Positions 1-6,492 of a stretch of DNA of 6,894 nt are shown in pieces. Location of the stretch: assembly GCA_017523005.1 (NCBI GenBank), contig JAFWXG010000219.1, positions 1 to 6,894 of the forward strand. Direction: 5' to 3'. The stretch is from Clostridia bacterium. Its GTDB lineage: Bacteria; Bacillota; Clostridia; RGIG6154. Under the pieces are notes generated by a model, which saw only the letters and a list, made by a program, of their open reading frames with translations, ran no database searches and had not been told where the DNA came from. The position numbers and the translations under genes were made by a program. Each line of letters opens with the position of its first letter. Position 1 is the stretch's first letter.

Positions 1-24
1 TTTCTATTTGTCAATAGGAAAATT

Positions 25-55
25 AAAAAAAGACAACCTGAATTTCAGGTTGTCT
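25..55 (-). terminator. Rho-independent terminator of spoVT
   Basis: An 11-bp perfect inverted repeat (AGACAACCTGA at 31-41, TCAGGTTGTCT at 45-55) encloses a 3-base loop. Read on the minus strand, the stem is followed directly by a run of T (25-30 are all A on the plus strand). It starts five bases after the spoVT stop codon, so it ends that transcript. A plus-strand role is less likely because only a short T run lies on the other side. Confidence 0.9.
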
Positions 56-60
56 AAATT

Positions 61-600
61 TTATTCCATTTGCCGACCCAAAAACACTGCCGCTGTGTGG
101 GCAAGTTTCTGCTCAACTTCACTCATAACTTCTAAATTTTCGTCAAAGAAAATTACTGCACCGATGCTGTCGCCGTCTGATAAAATAGGGTAAACAACAG
201 ATGCAAAGTATTTGTCGCTGTCGTCTAAAATATAAACGCCTTTATCTCCCGGATGTTTTTGAATGTGCTGACTTCTTTCTCTTATTAAATGGTCAATGTC
301 GGGGGAGATTTTATGTTCTAAAAATTCTTTTTTAGATGCGCCTGATACTGCAATAACCATATCCTTATCAGTAATACATACACTTCTTCCTGATACCTTT
401 GCTAAAGTTTCAGCATACTGTGAGGCAAAAGAGCCAAGCTCGCCGACGGGCGAGTATTTTTTAAAAATAACTTCTCCGTCTCTGTCAGTAAAAATTTCTA
501 AAGGGTCGCCCTCACGGATTCTCATTGTTCGTCTTATTTCTTTTGGAATAACCACTCTGCCCAAATCATCTATTCTTCTTACAATTCCTGTTGCTTTCAT
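61..600 (-). CDS. spoVT: Stage V sporulation protein T, AbrB-family transcriptional regulator
   Basis: This 179-residue protein has the length and architecture of SpoVT (178 residues in Bacillus subtilis). Residues 1-50 form the swapped-hairpin AbrB DNA-binding domain, with the signature GIVRRIDDLGRVVIPKEIRR (5-24), which is very strongly conserved in SpoVT. Residues 55-179 fit the C-terminal GAF-like domain, including the VYPILSDGDSIGAVIFF strand region (136-152). In B. subtilis SpoVT is a tetrameric regulator made in the forespore under sigma-G, where it adjusts sigma-G-dependent genes and spore coat and germination properties; that is family knowledge. The start is supported by AAAAGGAG eight bases upstream. 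It appears monocistronic, with its own terminator. The clostridial AbrB paralogues that lack the GAF domain are shorter, so SpoVT is the better call. Confidence 0.95.
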   Translation of the reverse strand: MKATGIVRRIDDLGRVVIPKEIRRTMRIREGDPLEIFTDRDGEVIFKKYSPVGELGSFASQYAETLAKVSGRSVCITDKDMVIAVSGASKKEFLEHKISPDIDHLIRERSQHIQKHPGDKGVYILDDSDKYFASVVYPILSDGDSIGAVIFFDENLEVMSEVEQKLAHTAAVFLGRQME

Positions 601-608
601 GAAAAGAA

Positions 609-616
609 CTCCTTTT
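609..616 (-). promoter_or_regulatory. Ribosome binding site of spoVT
   Basis: AAAAGGAG on the minus strand lies eight bases before the ATG at 600 and fixes that start. I could not find a convincing sigma-G promoter further upstream by eye, although sigma-G control is expected from the family. Confidence 0.8.
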
Positions 617-694
617 ACTCATAAATTACAATTTTATTGTTTGCAACAGATAAAAATTTATCCATGGAATTTTTATGTAAGAAAAAATGAAGAA

Positions 695-723
695 TTAACT
701 TTTAATCCTTCCTATGATAAAAT
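695..723 (+). promoter_or_regulatory. Putative sigma-A promoter of the epimerase gene
   Basis: TTAACT (695-700, four of six to TTGACA) and TAAAAT (718-723, five of six to TATAAT) are separated by 17 bases. Transcription would begin near 730, giving a leader of about 30 bases before the ATG at 762. The match is moderate in AT-rich DNA, so chance is possible. Confidence 0.45.
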
Positions 724-748
724 AAAAACAGCAAAAACGCAAATTAAA

Positions 749-755
749 AGAGGTG
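749..755 (+). promoter_or_regulatory. Ribosome binding site that sets the epimerase start
   Basis: AGAGGTG lies six bases before the ATG at 762. The in-frame GTG at 753 is part of this site, so it cannot be the start codon; translation begins at 762. Confidence 0.75.
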
Positions 756-761
756 TTTAAA

Positions 762-1646
762 ATGAACATACTTGTAACAGGTAAAGATAGTTACATAGGT
801 GACCATTTCAAAGCCCATATGGAAAATGCAGGTCACACGGTACATGTAGTTGATACTCTTAATGATATGTGGGAAAAAACTGATTTTTCTATATATGATA
901 CGGTTGTTCATGTAGCGGCAATTGTACACGATAACGCAAAAACTGCGTCGCCGCAACTATTTGAAAAAGTAAATACGCTACTTCCTGTACGAATTGCCAC
1001 CCTTGCAAAAAACAGTGGTGTGAAACAATTTGTATTTATTAGCACAATGGGAGTTTATGGTATTGATAAAACCTTAAATTACGAGAATGGAATAATTGCA
1101 AGCGATACACCTCTATCTCCTAAATCGCTGTATGGAAAAAGCAAATTAGAAGCAGAACATCAATTAAACACAATGTCTGATAACAATTTCAAGGTGGCTA
1201 TTGTTCGTCCCCCAAATGTATATGGACATGGATGTAATGGCAATTACATTCGTTTGTTTGAAAAATTATCCTATTTGATGCCGATTTGTCCTCAGGTATA
1301 CACAAATATCAGACAGAGTATGATTTACATCGATAATTTGTCTGAGCTGATTAAGCTTATAATCGAGGAATGTAGTGCGGGTGTATTTTTGCCACAAGAC
1401 GATTATGCTCCAAATACAGTAGAGTTAATTACACTCATCCGTAGTTTGCACGGCAAGAAAACAATCAAATCAAATTTCTTAGGTTTTATATTGAAATTCT
1501 TTAGTAAAATTTCGATTATAAAAAAAGTATATGGCGGAGTCAAATACGATATGTCTGTTTCAGATTGCTTTGAATCCAGATATGTAATCATACCTTTTGA
1601 AAAAGGTATTGAGTTAACCTATCTGAGTACTCCTCGGAATATATAA
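762..1646 (+). CDS. NAD-dependent epimerase/dehydratase, probably nucleotide-sugar modifying
   Basis: A 294-residue extended short-chain dehydrogenase/reductase. The Rossmann dinucleotide loop is VTGKDSYIG (5-13), a TGxxSxIG variant of the usual TGxxGxxG. The strand-4 motif HVAAIVHD is at 50-57, FISTMGVYG (92-100) supplies the catalytic Ser/Thr region, and YGKSK (124-128) gives the catalytic Tyr124 and Lys128. The RPPNVYG loop (149-155) is typical of nucleotide-sugar epimerases. These show an NAD(P)-binding, catalytically competent enzyme, probably acting on a UDP-sugar, but the substrate cannot be read from sequence. Relatives commonly sit in capsule or exopolysaccharide clusters next to an undecaprenyl-phosphate sugar transferase. 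Here no such neighbour is intact: spoVT is divergent and a flavoprotein gene converges. The stop overlaps a 15-codon frame by one base. The C-terminal part (235 onward) is less conserved and basic. The start at 762 is chosen from its ribosome binding site. Confidence 0.85.
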   Translation: MNILVTGKDSYIGDHFKAHMENAGHTVHVVDTLNDMWEKTDFSIYDTVVHVAAIVHDNAKTASPQLFEKVNTLLPVRIATLAKNSGVKQFVFISTMGVYGIDKTLNYENGIIASDTPLSPKSLYGKSKLEAEHQLNTMSDNNFKVAIVRPPNVYGHGCNGNYIRLFEKLSYLMPICPQVYTNIRQSMIYIDNLSELIKLIIEECSAGVFLPQDDYAPNTVELITLIRSLHGKKTIKSNFLGFILKFFSKISIIKKVYGGVKYDMSVSDCFESRYVIIPFEKGIELTYLSTPRNI

Positions 1647-1693
1647 TGAATGATTTGCCGAAGAAAACATATTACAATGTAAGGGACAAATAG
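1646..1693 (+). pseudogene. 15-codon reading frame, possible stub of a truncated downstream gene
   Basis: The epimerase stop TAA shares its last A with an ATG (TAATG), the classic arrangement of translationally coupled genes. The frame reads MNDLPKKTYYNVRDK and then stops at 1691-1693. A short basic start of the type KKTYY resembles the cytoplasmic N-terminus that precedes the membrane helix in bacterial sugar transferases, which often follow this kind of epimerase. That resemblance is my impression, not a search result. It may be the 5' end of a gene whose remainder was deleted, or simply a chance ATG next to the stop. Confidence 0.3.
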
Positions 1694-1896
1694 TGATTGG
1701 TGATAGAATGCTTGAGCAAAATGTTTATGCTTTTTAATAGTTGTAGTTCTTGAAATTTGTTACTTTATCTCAAAAGAGTTCCTTTGTATTGCGGAAATAA
1801 TTTAGATAAAAAGCGGAGTGATTTCACTCCGCTTTATTTATACTTGATTATTGTGTTGCAAAAAGAAATAATTATCCAATGAATTTTTTGACAGTT
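1647..1896. other. Convergent intergenic region with possible gene debris and a terminator
   Basis: The 250 bases between the converging epimerase and flavoprotein genes contain the 15-codon stub, then about 115 bases without a convincing gene, then a bidirectional terminator (1810-1835) and a short AT-rich tail. Short plus-strand open stretches exist: VIGDRMLEQNVYAF at 1693-1737, and a hydrophobic run containing FLIVVVLEICYF within 1716-1805. They lie in different frames and lack ribosome binding sites. They could be decayed coding sequence, but nothing identifies them. Confidence 0.4.
1810..1835. terminator. Bidirectional Rho-independent terminator
   Basis: An 11-bp perfect stem (1810-1820 with 1825-1835; core AGCGGAGTG/CACTCCGCT) closes a four-base ATTT loop. 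On the plus strand it is followed by TTTATTTATA, partly within the stem end, and on the minus strand by a T-rich tail (TTTTTATC, partly within the stem end). It sits between two converging genes, so it probably ends both the epimerase transcript and the flavoprotein operon transcript. Confidence 0.88.
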
Positions 1897-3447
1897 TTAA
1901 GAAAAATTTATATTTTTGACTAACGCTTCCGCACAGCGTATACCGTCTGCCGCCGCAGACAAAATTCCGCCTGCATATCCCGCACCCTCTCCGCAAGGAT
2001 AGAGTCCCGATACATTTTGAGACTCAAGCGTTTCAGGGTTTCTTAATATTCTTACAGGGGAAGAACTTCTTGTTTCAGGAGCGGTAAGCAGGGCATCTGA
2101 AAGACAAAATCCTGAAAGCTTTTTATCAACCTTGTTGATGCCCGATTTTAACATATCGCAAATTCTTTTGGGCATAAGAGTATTCAAATCAGACAAAACA
2201 ACACCTGGTTGATAAGTAGGTTTTACCAAACCAAAATTTGACGATTTTTTGTTTTCTAAAAAATCTTTAAGAGTTTGGCATGGTGCTTTGTAACTGTTTG
2301 AGTAATTATATGCTTTTTTTTCAAGCTCAATCTGGAAGTTCATGCCCGAAAATAAATCTGTACCGAAATCATTTTTTCCGACATTTACAAGGAGCGCACT
2401 GTTTGCATTTTGTCCGTCACGGGCAGAATAGCTCATGCCGTTTGTCACAATATGCCCTTCGGTATCTGTCGCAGCAACCACAAACCCACCCGGACACATA
2501 CAAAAGCTGTAGCAATCACTTCCAAACTTGTAATCGGCAGGCGGAAGAGAGGGGTGTTCAAAAAACTTACCATATTGAATTTTGTTGATAAGCTCTTGCG
2601 GATGCTCTATTCTAACTCCCACCGAAAAAGGTTTCTGTTCCATCATAACTCCTTTTTCGTGCAAAAGCTTAAATGTATCTCTTGCGCTGTGTCCTATTGC
2701 TAAAATTACATGGTTTGCAGGAATATTTTCATTTGCACAAACCTCTGTAATTTTATTGTTTTTAATTTTTATATCCGAAACTTTGCTTAAAAATTTGTAT
2801 GTTCCGCCTAAACGCTCAATTTCGTTACGCATATTCTTTGCAATCAGCACTAAATTGTCTGTTCCGATATGCGGTTTTGAGTCTGTTAAAATAGATTTTG
2901 GCGCGCCGAATTTCACATATTCTTCTAATATCGTGCGGACATAAGGGGAGTGGGTATTGGAATTTAGTTTTCCGTCAGAGAAAGTTCCTGCACCGCCTTC
3001 GCCGAACTGCACATTTGAATTTGTATTTAAAATACCTTTTTCAAAAAATAAATCGGTATCTTTTTTGCGCTCATCAACTTTTGCGCCTCTTTCTAAAATA
3101 ATAGGTCTTAAGCCTGCCCTCGCAAGAAAAAGCGCAGCAAATGTGCCCGCAGGACCGCTTCCTATAACAACAGGCCGCTCCTTTAGACTTTTCTTAAGCT
3201 CGGGAAACACATAAGAGTTTTCCGATACCTTAACAGCTTGCTTTGTTTTTGACAAAATCAAATCTTCGTTTTCCGCACTGAATAAAACTGAGTACACAAA
3301 ATTGATGTCACTCTTTTTGCGTGCATCAACGGCTTTTTTATAAATATGAAAGGTGTCGGGCAAGAAACCGACACGCTTTTTTATTTGCTCTTTAAGTAAG
3401 TCTCTGCCACCGTCTAAACTTACCTTTAATCCATCTAATCTTATCAT
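1897..3447 (-). CDS. FAD-dependent dehydrogenase, COG2509 family
   Basis: A 516-residue flavoprotein of the uncharacterised COG2509 type, near the family's usual length. Residues 1-90 form the family's N-terminal extension before the nucleotide-binding fold. The FAD-binding Rossmann motif VVIGSGPAGTFAAL is at 93-106, ending in the ribose-binding acidic residue at ILERG (117-121). The family signature FGEGGAGTFSDGKLN is at 148-162, and CMCPGGFVVAA at 316-326. A C-terminal FAD-contact segment, GLYPCGEGAGYAGGI, runs 481-495. These motifs show an FAD-binding oxidoreductase; substrate and electron donor are unknown for the family. No signal peptide or membrane segment is seen, so it is cytosolic. 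Its ATG overlaps the stop of the upstream flavoprotein gene (ATGA), and its ribosome binding site (GAGGAT, eight bases upstream) lies inside that gene, so the two are translationally coupled. The bidirectional terminator at 1810-1835 follows it. Confidence 0.9.
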   Translation of the reverse strand: MIRLDGLKVSLDGGRDLLKEQIKKRVGFLPDTFHIYKKAVDARKKSDINFVYSVLFSAENEDLILSKTKQAVKVSENSYVFPELKKSLKERPVVIGSGPAGTFAALFLARAGLRPIILERGAKVDERKKDTDLFFEKGILNTNSNVQFGEGGAGTFSDGKLNSNTHSPYVRTILEEYVKFGAPKSILTDSKPHIGTDNLVLIAKNMRNEIERLGGTYKFLSKVSDIKIKNNKITEVCANENIPANHVILAIGHSARDTFKLLHEKGVMMEQKPFSVGVRIEHPQELINKIQYGKFFEHPSLPPADYKFGSDCYSFCMCPGGFVVAATDTEGHIVTNGMSYSARDGQNANSALLVNVGKNDFGTDLFSGMNFQIELEKKAYNYSNSYKAPCQTLKDFLENKKSSNFGLVKPTYQPGVVLSDLNTLMPKRICDMLKSGINKVDKKLSGFCLSDALLTAPETRSSSPVRILRNPETLESQNVSGLYPCGEGAGYAGGILSAAADGIRCAEALVKNINFS

Positions 3448-4598
3448 TTAATTATATCCTCAACTGCGACGCAGGCAGACGAAAATGCCCACTGAAGATT
3501 ATATCCTCCGCACTCGCCGTCTACATCTAAAATTTCGCCTGCCAGATATAAACCCTTGTGCTTTTTAGATTCCATAGTAGTTTTATCAAAATGCTCACAT
3601 GAAATTCCGCCCGCAGTGACTTGTGCATTTTCAAATCCATTGGTATCCTTTATTTCAAATGAGAATTTTTTAACCTTGTTTGCAAGAGCTTTAAGCTGAT
3701 GCGGTTTGATTTTTGAAACAGGGGTTGAAAATGGAGTTATATCACAAGCCCTGAGTAGTTCTCTACCTAATTGCTTGTTTAAAAATCCTGTGAACAGGTG
3801 TTCTGCAGTTAAATAATCAAGCGACTGCTTTTGGTTAAATAATTCTAAAATTTCATTAAATGTAAGGTCTGGTACTAAATCCAAATCTACTGTTTTCCCT
3901 GAAGCATCTCTTGCAATCTGTAAAACGGGAGGTCCTGATAGACCATAAGCAGTAAATAAAATTTCCCCTTTTTCCGTGCGGTTGTCAATAGTAACAGCAC
4001 CATTTACTTTTATGCCGTTTAAAGCCTTTGTGCCGTCGCATTTAAGCTGAACAATGGCTGGCTTTAACGGAGTTAATTTGTATCCTAAATCGGTAAGGAG
4101 ATTATAACTTCCGCCACCAGATAGACTTTTCGATGCTTTTCCTCCGCAACAAATCAAAACCTTGTCAAAGCTTTCTTCAATGTCGGTAACAACCTTAAAT
4201 CCGTTTTTAGAAGGAACAATTTTTTTGACTTCTTTTTCACATATTTCACATTCGCCCTCTGCAAGTCTTAGCATATCAAGGATAGAAGATGCCTGTAAAG
4301 AGCGTGGGAAAATCTTATTTTCTTCAGCTACGCAAGGAACACCGATTGAGAGCATAAAATCTATTAAAGCATTGTTATCAAAAGCAGATAATGCGTAGCT
4401 TGCAAAATCTCTGTCGCCGTAATAATAGTCAGGGGATAAGTTTTTGTTAGTTAAATTACATCTGCCGTTTCCTGTTGCGAGCAGTTTTTTGCCTGCTCTT
4501 GCCTGTCTTTCATAAAGGCAAAAAGAAACGCCTGCTTTTTTGAGCAAAACAGATGCACAAAGTCCTGCAAAGCCTGCACCTATAATTGCAACTTTCAT
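3444..4598 (-). CDS. BaiN/RdsA-family (HI0933-like) NAD(P)/FAD-dependent oxidoreductase
   Basis: A 384-residue flavoprotein of the HI0933/YhiN family (COG2081), within the usual length near 400. The FAD Rossmann motif AIIGAGFAGLCAS is at 4-16, with the acidic ribose contact in YERQ (29-32). The family signature KKLLATGNGRCNLTN lies at 37-51. A central substrate-cap region carries FTAYGLSGPP (215-224). The C-terminal FAD motifs are VTAGGI (327-332) and LAGEILDVDGECGGYNLQW (352-370). One clostridial relative, BaiN, was reported to act in bile-acid dehydroxylation, but most members have no proven substrate, so that role should not be assumed here. An upstream in-frame ATG at 4658 would add 20 residues, but it overlaps the -35 element. 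The start at 4598 has AGGGGG seven bases upstream and begins right at the Rossmann strand. It is the first gene of a two-gene operon. Confidence 0.92.
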   Translation of the reverse strand: MKVAIIGAGFAGLCASVLLKKAGVSFCLYERQARAGKKLLATGNGRCNLTNKNLSPDYYYGDRDFASYALSAFDNNALIDFMLSIGVPCVAEENKIFPRSLQASSILDMLRLAEGECEICEKEVKKIVPSKNGFKVVTDIEESFDKVLICCGGKASKSLSGGGSYNLLTDLGYKLTPLKPAIVQLKCDGTKALNGIKVNGAVTIDNRTEKGEILFTAYGLSGPPVLQIARDASGKTVDLDLVPDLTFNEILELFNQKQSLDYLTAEHLFTGFLNKQLGRELLRACDITPFSTPVSKIKPHQLKALANKVKKFSFEIKDTNGFENAQVTAGGISCEHFDKTTMESKKHKGLYLAGEILDVDGECGGYNLQWAFSSACVAVEDIIK

Positions 4599-4605
4599 AT
4601 AATAT

Positions 4606-4611
4606 CCCCCT
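4606..4611 (-). promoter_or_regulatory. Ribosome binding site that sets the BaiN-family start
   Basis: AGGGGG on the minus strand lies seven bases before the ATG at 4598. It supports this start over the upstream in-frame ATG at 4658, which lies at the promoter and before the predicted transcription start. Confidence 0.8.
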
Positions 4612-4629
4612 AAACATAAAGATATATTT

Positions 4630-4658
4630 ATTATATAGTAAATCTTAAAAGCTGTCAA
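4630..4658 (-). promoter_or_regulatory. Perfect-consensus sigma-A promoter of the flavoprotein operon
   Basis: On the minus strand TTGACA (4658-4653) and TATAAT (4635-4630) are separated by exactly 17 bases, a full match to the housekeeping consensus. Transcription should start near 4623, leaving a leader of about 25 bases that just contains the ribosome binding site. Such a promoter suggests strong expression unless a repressor acts on it. Confidence 0.9.
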
Positions 4659-4684
4659 TAAAATATGTTTTTTGACTAAAACAC

Positions 4685-4713
4685 TTTACATAAAAGAAAT
4701 TTTGTAGTATAAT
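4685..4713 (+). promoter_or_regulatory. Sigma-A promoter of iorAB
   Basis: TTTACA (4685-4690) and TATAAT (4708-4713) are spaced by 17 bases and match the consensus at 11 of 12 positions. Transcription should begin near 4720, giving a leader of about 40 bases. Confidence 0.85.
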
Positions 4714-4748
4714 AAATTTTATCGAATTTGATATTTTTGTGAGGTAAA

Positions 4749-4754
4749 AAGGAG
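4749..4754 (+). promoter_or_regulatory. Ribosome binding site of iorA
   Basis: AAGGAG lies six bases before the ATG at 4761 and confirms that start. A second GAGGT a few bases upstream is too far away to be the main site. Confidence 0.8.
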
Positions 4755-4760
4755 AAAGTT

Positions 4761-6488
4761 ATGAAGAAAATGATGTTGGGCAACGAGGCAGTTGCACGCG
4801 GAATGTTAGAAAGCGGAGTAAAGGTTGTATCTTCTTACCCGGGCACACCGAGTACAGAGATAACAGAATACGCCGCAAAATATAATGAAATTTATGCAGA
4901 ATGGGCGCCTAATGAAAAGGTTGCAGTAGAAGTTGCAACAGGCGCAGCAATAGCTGGCGCAAGAGCTGCAGCTTGTATGAAGCATGTTGGTTTTAATGTT
5001 GCTGCAGACCCTGCTTTCACAGCATCATATACAGGTGTAAACGCAGGACTTTTACTTTGCGTAGCAGATGATCCGGGTCTTCACTCAAGTCAGAACGAAC
5101 AGGACACAAGACGCCTTGCGATTGCAGCAAAAATTCCTGTTTTAGAGCCGTCGGACAGTACAGAATGTAAGGAATTTACAAAGCTTGCAATTTCTCTTTC
5201 CGAACAGTTTGATACACCAATTATCTTAAGACTTACAACCCGTGTAGCACATTCACAGAGTCTTGTTGAATTGTGTGAACCAGAACAAATCCAAAATAAA
5301 CCTTACGAAAAAAATCCGGGTAAGTATGTAATGATGCCAGGTATGGCAAAGGTTCGTCATTCTTTTGTTGAAAAAAGAATTACTGATATGGCAAAATGGG
5401 CAGAAACAGCAGAAATTACCCGTACAGAAATGGGCGATAAAAAGATTGGCATTATAGCATCTGGTATCGCTTATGAATACGCAAAAGAAGCTTTGCCGAA
5501 CGCATCTTTCTTAAAGCTCGGCATGACATATCCGCTTCCTGAAAAAGCAATTAAAGATTTTGCAAAAAAAGTTAAAAAGCTTTATGTAATTGAAGAATTA
5601 GAGCCTGTTACAGAAGAGTTCTGCAAACAGTTAGGAATAAAAGTTATCGGTAAAGAAGTATTATCATTAGAGGGCGAATACAGCACCGAAATGATTAAAA
5701 AAGCAATCTTAGGTAAAGACGATACTGTATTTAAGCAGGAAGAAAATCTTCCTGTAAGACCGCCTATTATGTGCCCGGGTTGTCCTCACAGAGGTGCACA
5801 TTATGTGTTTAAAAAGCTTGGCGTAACAGTAACAGGAGATATCGGTTGCTATACATTGGGCGCACTTCCTCCAATGCAGAGTATGGATACCTGTATTTGT
5901 ATGGGTGCAAGTGTAAGCATGGTACACGGCTTTGGTTTGGCAGATAAGGAATTTTCCAAGAAAACTGTTGCTATTTTAGGTGACTCAACTTTTATTCACA
6001 GCGGTATTACACCACTTATCAATATAATTTATAATAAGGGTGTAGGAACAGTTGTGATTTTGGATAACTCAATCACAGGTATGACAGGACATCAGCAAAA
6101 CCCCACCACAGGCTACACATTAAAAGGCGAAGCGACTAACATGGTAAGCCTTGAAAAACTTTGCGAAGCGGTTGGAGTAAAGAGAGTAAGAGTAGAAGAC
6201 CCGTTTGATTTAGAGGGATTTGAAAAAGCTCTTAAAGAAGAACTTGCGGCAGATGAACCATCTGTAATTATTTCAAGACGCCCCTGCGCACTTCTTAAGG
6301 GCGTTAAATTCCCAGGTCCAATAAAGATTGACCCCGACAAATGTATCGGCTGTAAAATGTGTATGAGAATAGGCTGTCCTGCTATTGTATTAAAGGGCGG
6401 AAAACCTGTAATTGACAGCACACTTTGTAACGGCTGCGGCTTGTGTAAGAAGGTATGTAAGCCAAATGCTATCGGAACGGAGGAATAA
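4761..6488 (+). CDS. iorA: Indolepyruvate ferredoxin oxidoreductase, alpha subunit
   Basis: This 575-residue protein is the large catalytic subunit of the enzyme that converts indolepyruvate (and other aryl pyruvates), CoA and oxidised ferredoxin to indoleacetyl-CoA, CO2 and reduced ferredoxin (EC 1.2.7.8). Domains in order are: an N-terminal pyrimidine-binding domain (about 1-180, with SSYPGTPSTEI at 24-34); a transketolase C-like domain (about 225-310); the thiamine-diphosphate domain (about 335-510), with MCPGCPHRGAH (337-347), GDIGCYTLG (359-367), GDSTF (407-411) and LDNSITGMTGHQ (434-445); and a C-terminal ferredoxin domain (521-575). The ferredoxin domain has two cysteine sets, C528-C531-C534-C539 and C556-C559-C562-C566, for two [4Fe-4S] clusters. 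The first has the CX2CX2CX4CP spacing seen in IorA rather than the classical CX2CX2CX3CP. It is cytosolic and pairs with IorB, encoded four bases downstream. The role in aromatic amino acid fermentation or reverse synthesis is family knowledge. Confidence 0.96.
   Translation: MKKMMLGNEAVARGMLESGVKVVSSYPGTPSTEITEYAAKYNEIYAEWAPNEKVAVEVATGAAIAGARAAACMKHVGFNVAADPAFTASYTGVNAGLLLCVADDPGLHSSQNEQDTRRLAIAAKIPVLEPSDSTECKEFTKLAISLSEQFDTPIILRLTTRVAHSQSLVELCEPEQIQNKPYEKNPGKYVMMPGMAKVRHSFVEKRITDMAKWAETAEITRTEMGDKKIGIIASGIAYEYAKEALPNASFLKLGMTYPLPEKAIKDFAKKVKKLYVIEELEPVTEEFCKQLGIKVIGKEVLSLEGEYSTEMIKKAILGKDDTVFKQEENLPVRPPIMCPGCPHRGAHYVFKKLGVTVTGDIGCYTLGALPPMQSMDTCICMGASVSMVHGFGLADKEFSKKTVAILGDSTFIHSGITPLINIIYNKGVGTVVILDNSITGMTGHQQNPTTGYTLKGEATNMVSLEKLCEAVGVKRVRVEDPFDLEGFEKALKEELAADEPSVIISRRPCALLKGVKFPGPIKIDPDKCIGCKMCMRIGCPAIVLKGGKPVIDSTLCNGCGLCKKVCKPNAIGTEE
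6479..6485 (+). promoter_or_regulatory. Ribosome binding site of iorB inside the end of iorA
   Basis: GGAGGAA forms part of the last codons of iorA and lies seven bases before the iorB ATG at 6493. This placement couples translation of the two subunits. Confidence 0.8.
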
Positions 6489-6492
6489 TCAA

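Larger units (their letters stand above)
601..761. other. Divergent intergenic region between spoVT and the epimerase gene
   Basis: These 161 bases hold the spoVT ribosome binding site at the left end and the epimerase promoter and ribosome binding site at the right end. The DNA is very AT-rich. I see no long inverted repeat, riboswitch-like structure or small gene in it. The spoVT promoter must lie here, but no clear -35/-10 pair stands out on the minus strand. Confidence 0.6.
4599..4760. other. Divergent regulatory region between the flavoprotein operon and iorAB
   Basis: The 162 bases hold two back-to-back sigma-A promoters with their -35 elements 26 bases apart (4653-4658 minus, 4685-4690 plus) and both ribosome binding sites. 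A near-palindrome, ATCGAATTTGAT (4721-4732), lies at the predicted plus-strand transcription start. No small gene, attenuator hairpin or known riboswitch is apparent. Confidence 0.7.

Noticed and set aside
617..645. TTGCAA-17-TATGAG as a minus-strand spoVT promoter
   Set aside because: The -10 match is weak and transcription would start inside the ribosome binding site; sigma-G, not sigma-A, is expected for this gene.
296..760. 154-codon plus-strand open frame opposite spoVT
   Set aside because: It is antisense to a clearly conserved gene, its product has no recognisable domain, and it runs on into the promoter region of the epimerase.
753..761. GTG at 753 as the epimerase start, adding three residues
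   Set aside because: The GTG is part of the AGAGGTG ribosome binding site for the ATG at 762, and the protein then begins directly with the Rossmann strand MNILVTG.
2280..3214. Several plus-strand open frames opposite the COG2509 gene
   Set aside because: They overlap one another in different frames, are antisense to a conserved flavoprotein and show no domain or ribosome binding site.
4599..4658. Upstream in-frame ATG at 4658 for the BaiN-family protein
   Set aside because: It lies in the -35 element of the operon promoter, before the transcription start, and has no ribosome binding site; the ATG at 4598 has AGGGGG at good spacing.
4672..4677. TTGACT as the -35 of the iorAB promoter
   Set aside because: It is 30 bases from the TATAAT; TTTACA at 4685-4690 has the ideal 17-base spacing.
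5709..6421. Minus-strand open frames opposite iorA
   Set aside because: They are shadows of the conserved thiamine-diphosphate and ferredoxin domains and show no features of their own.
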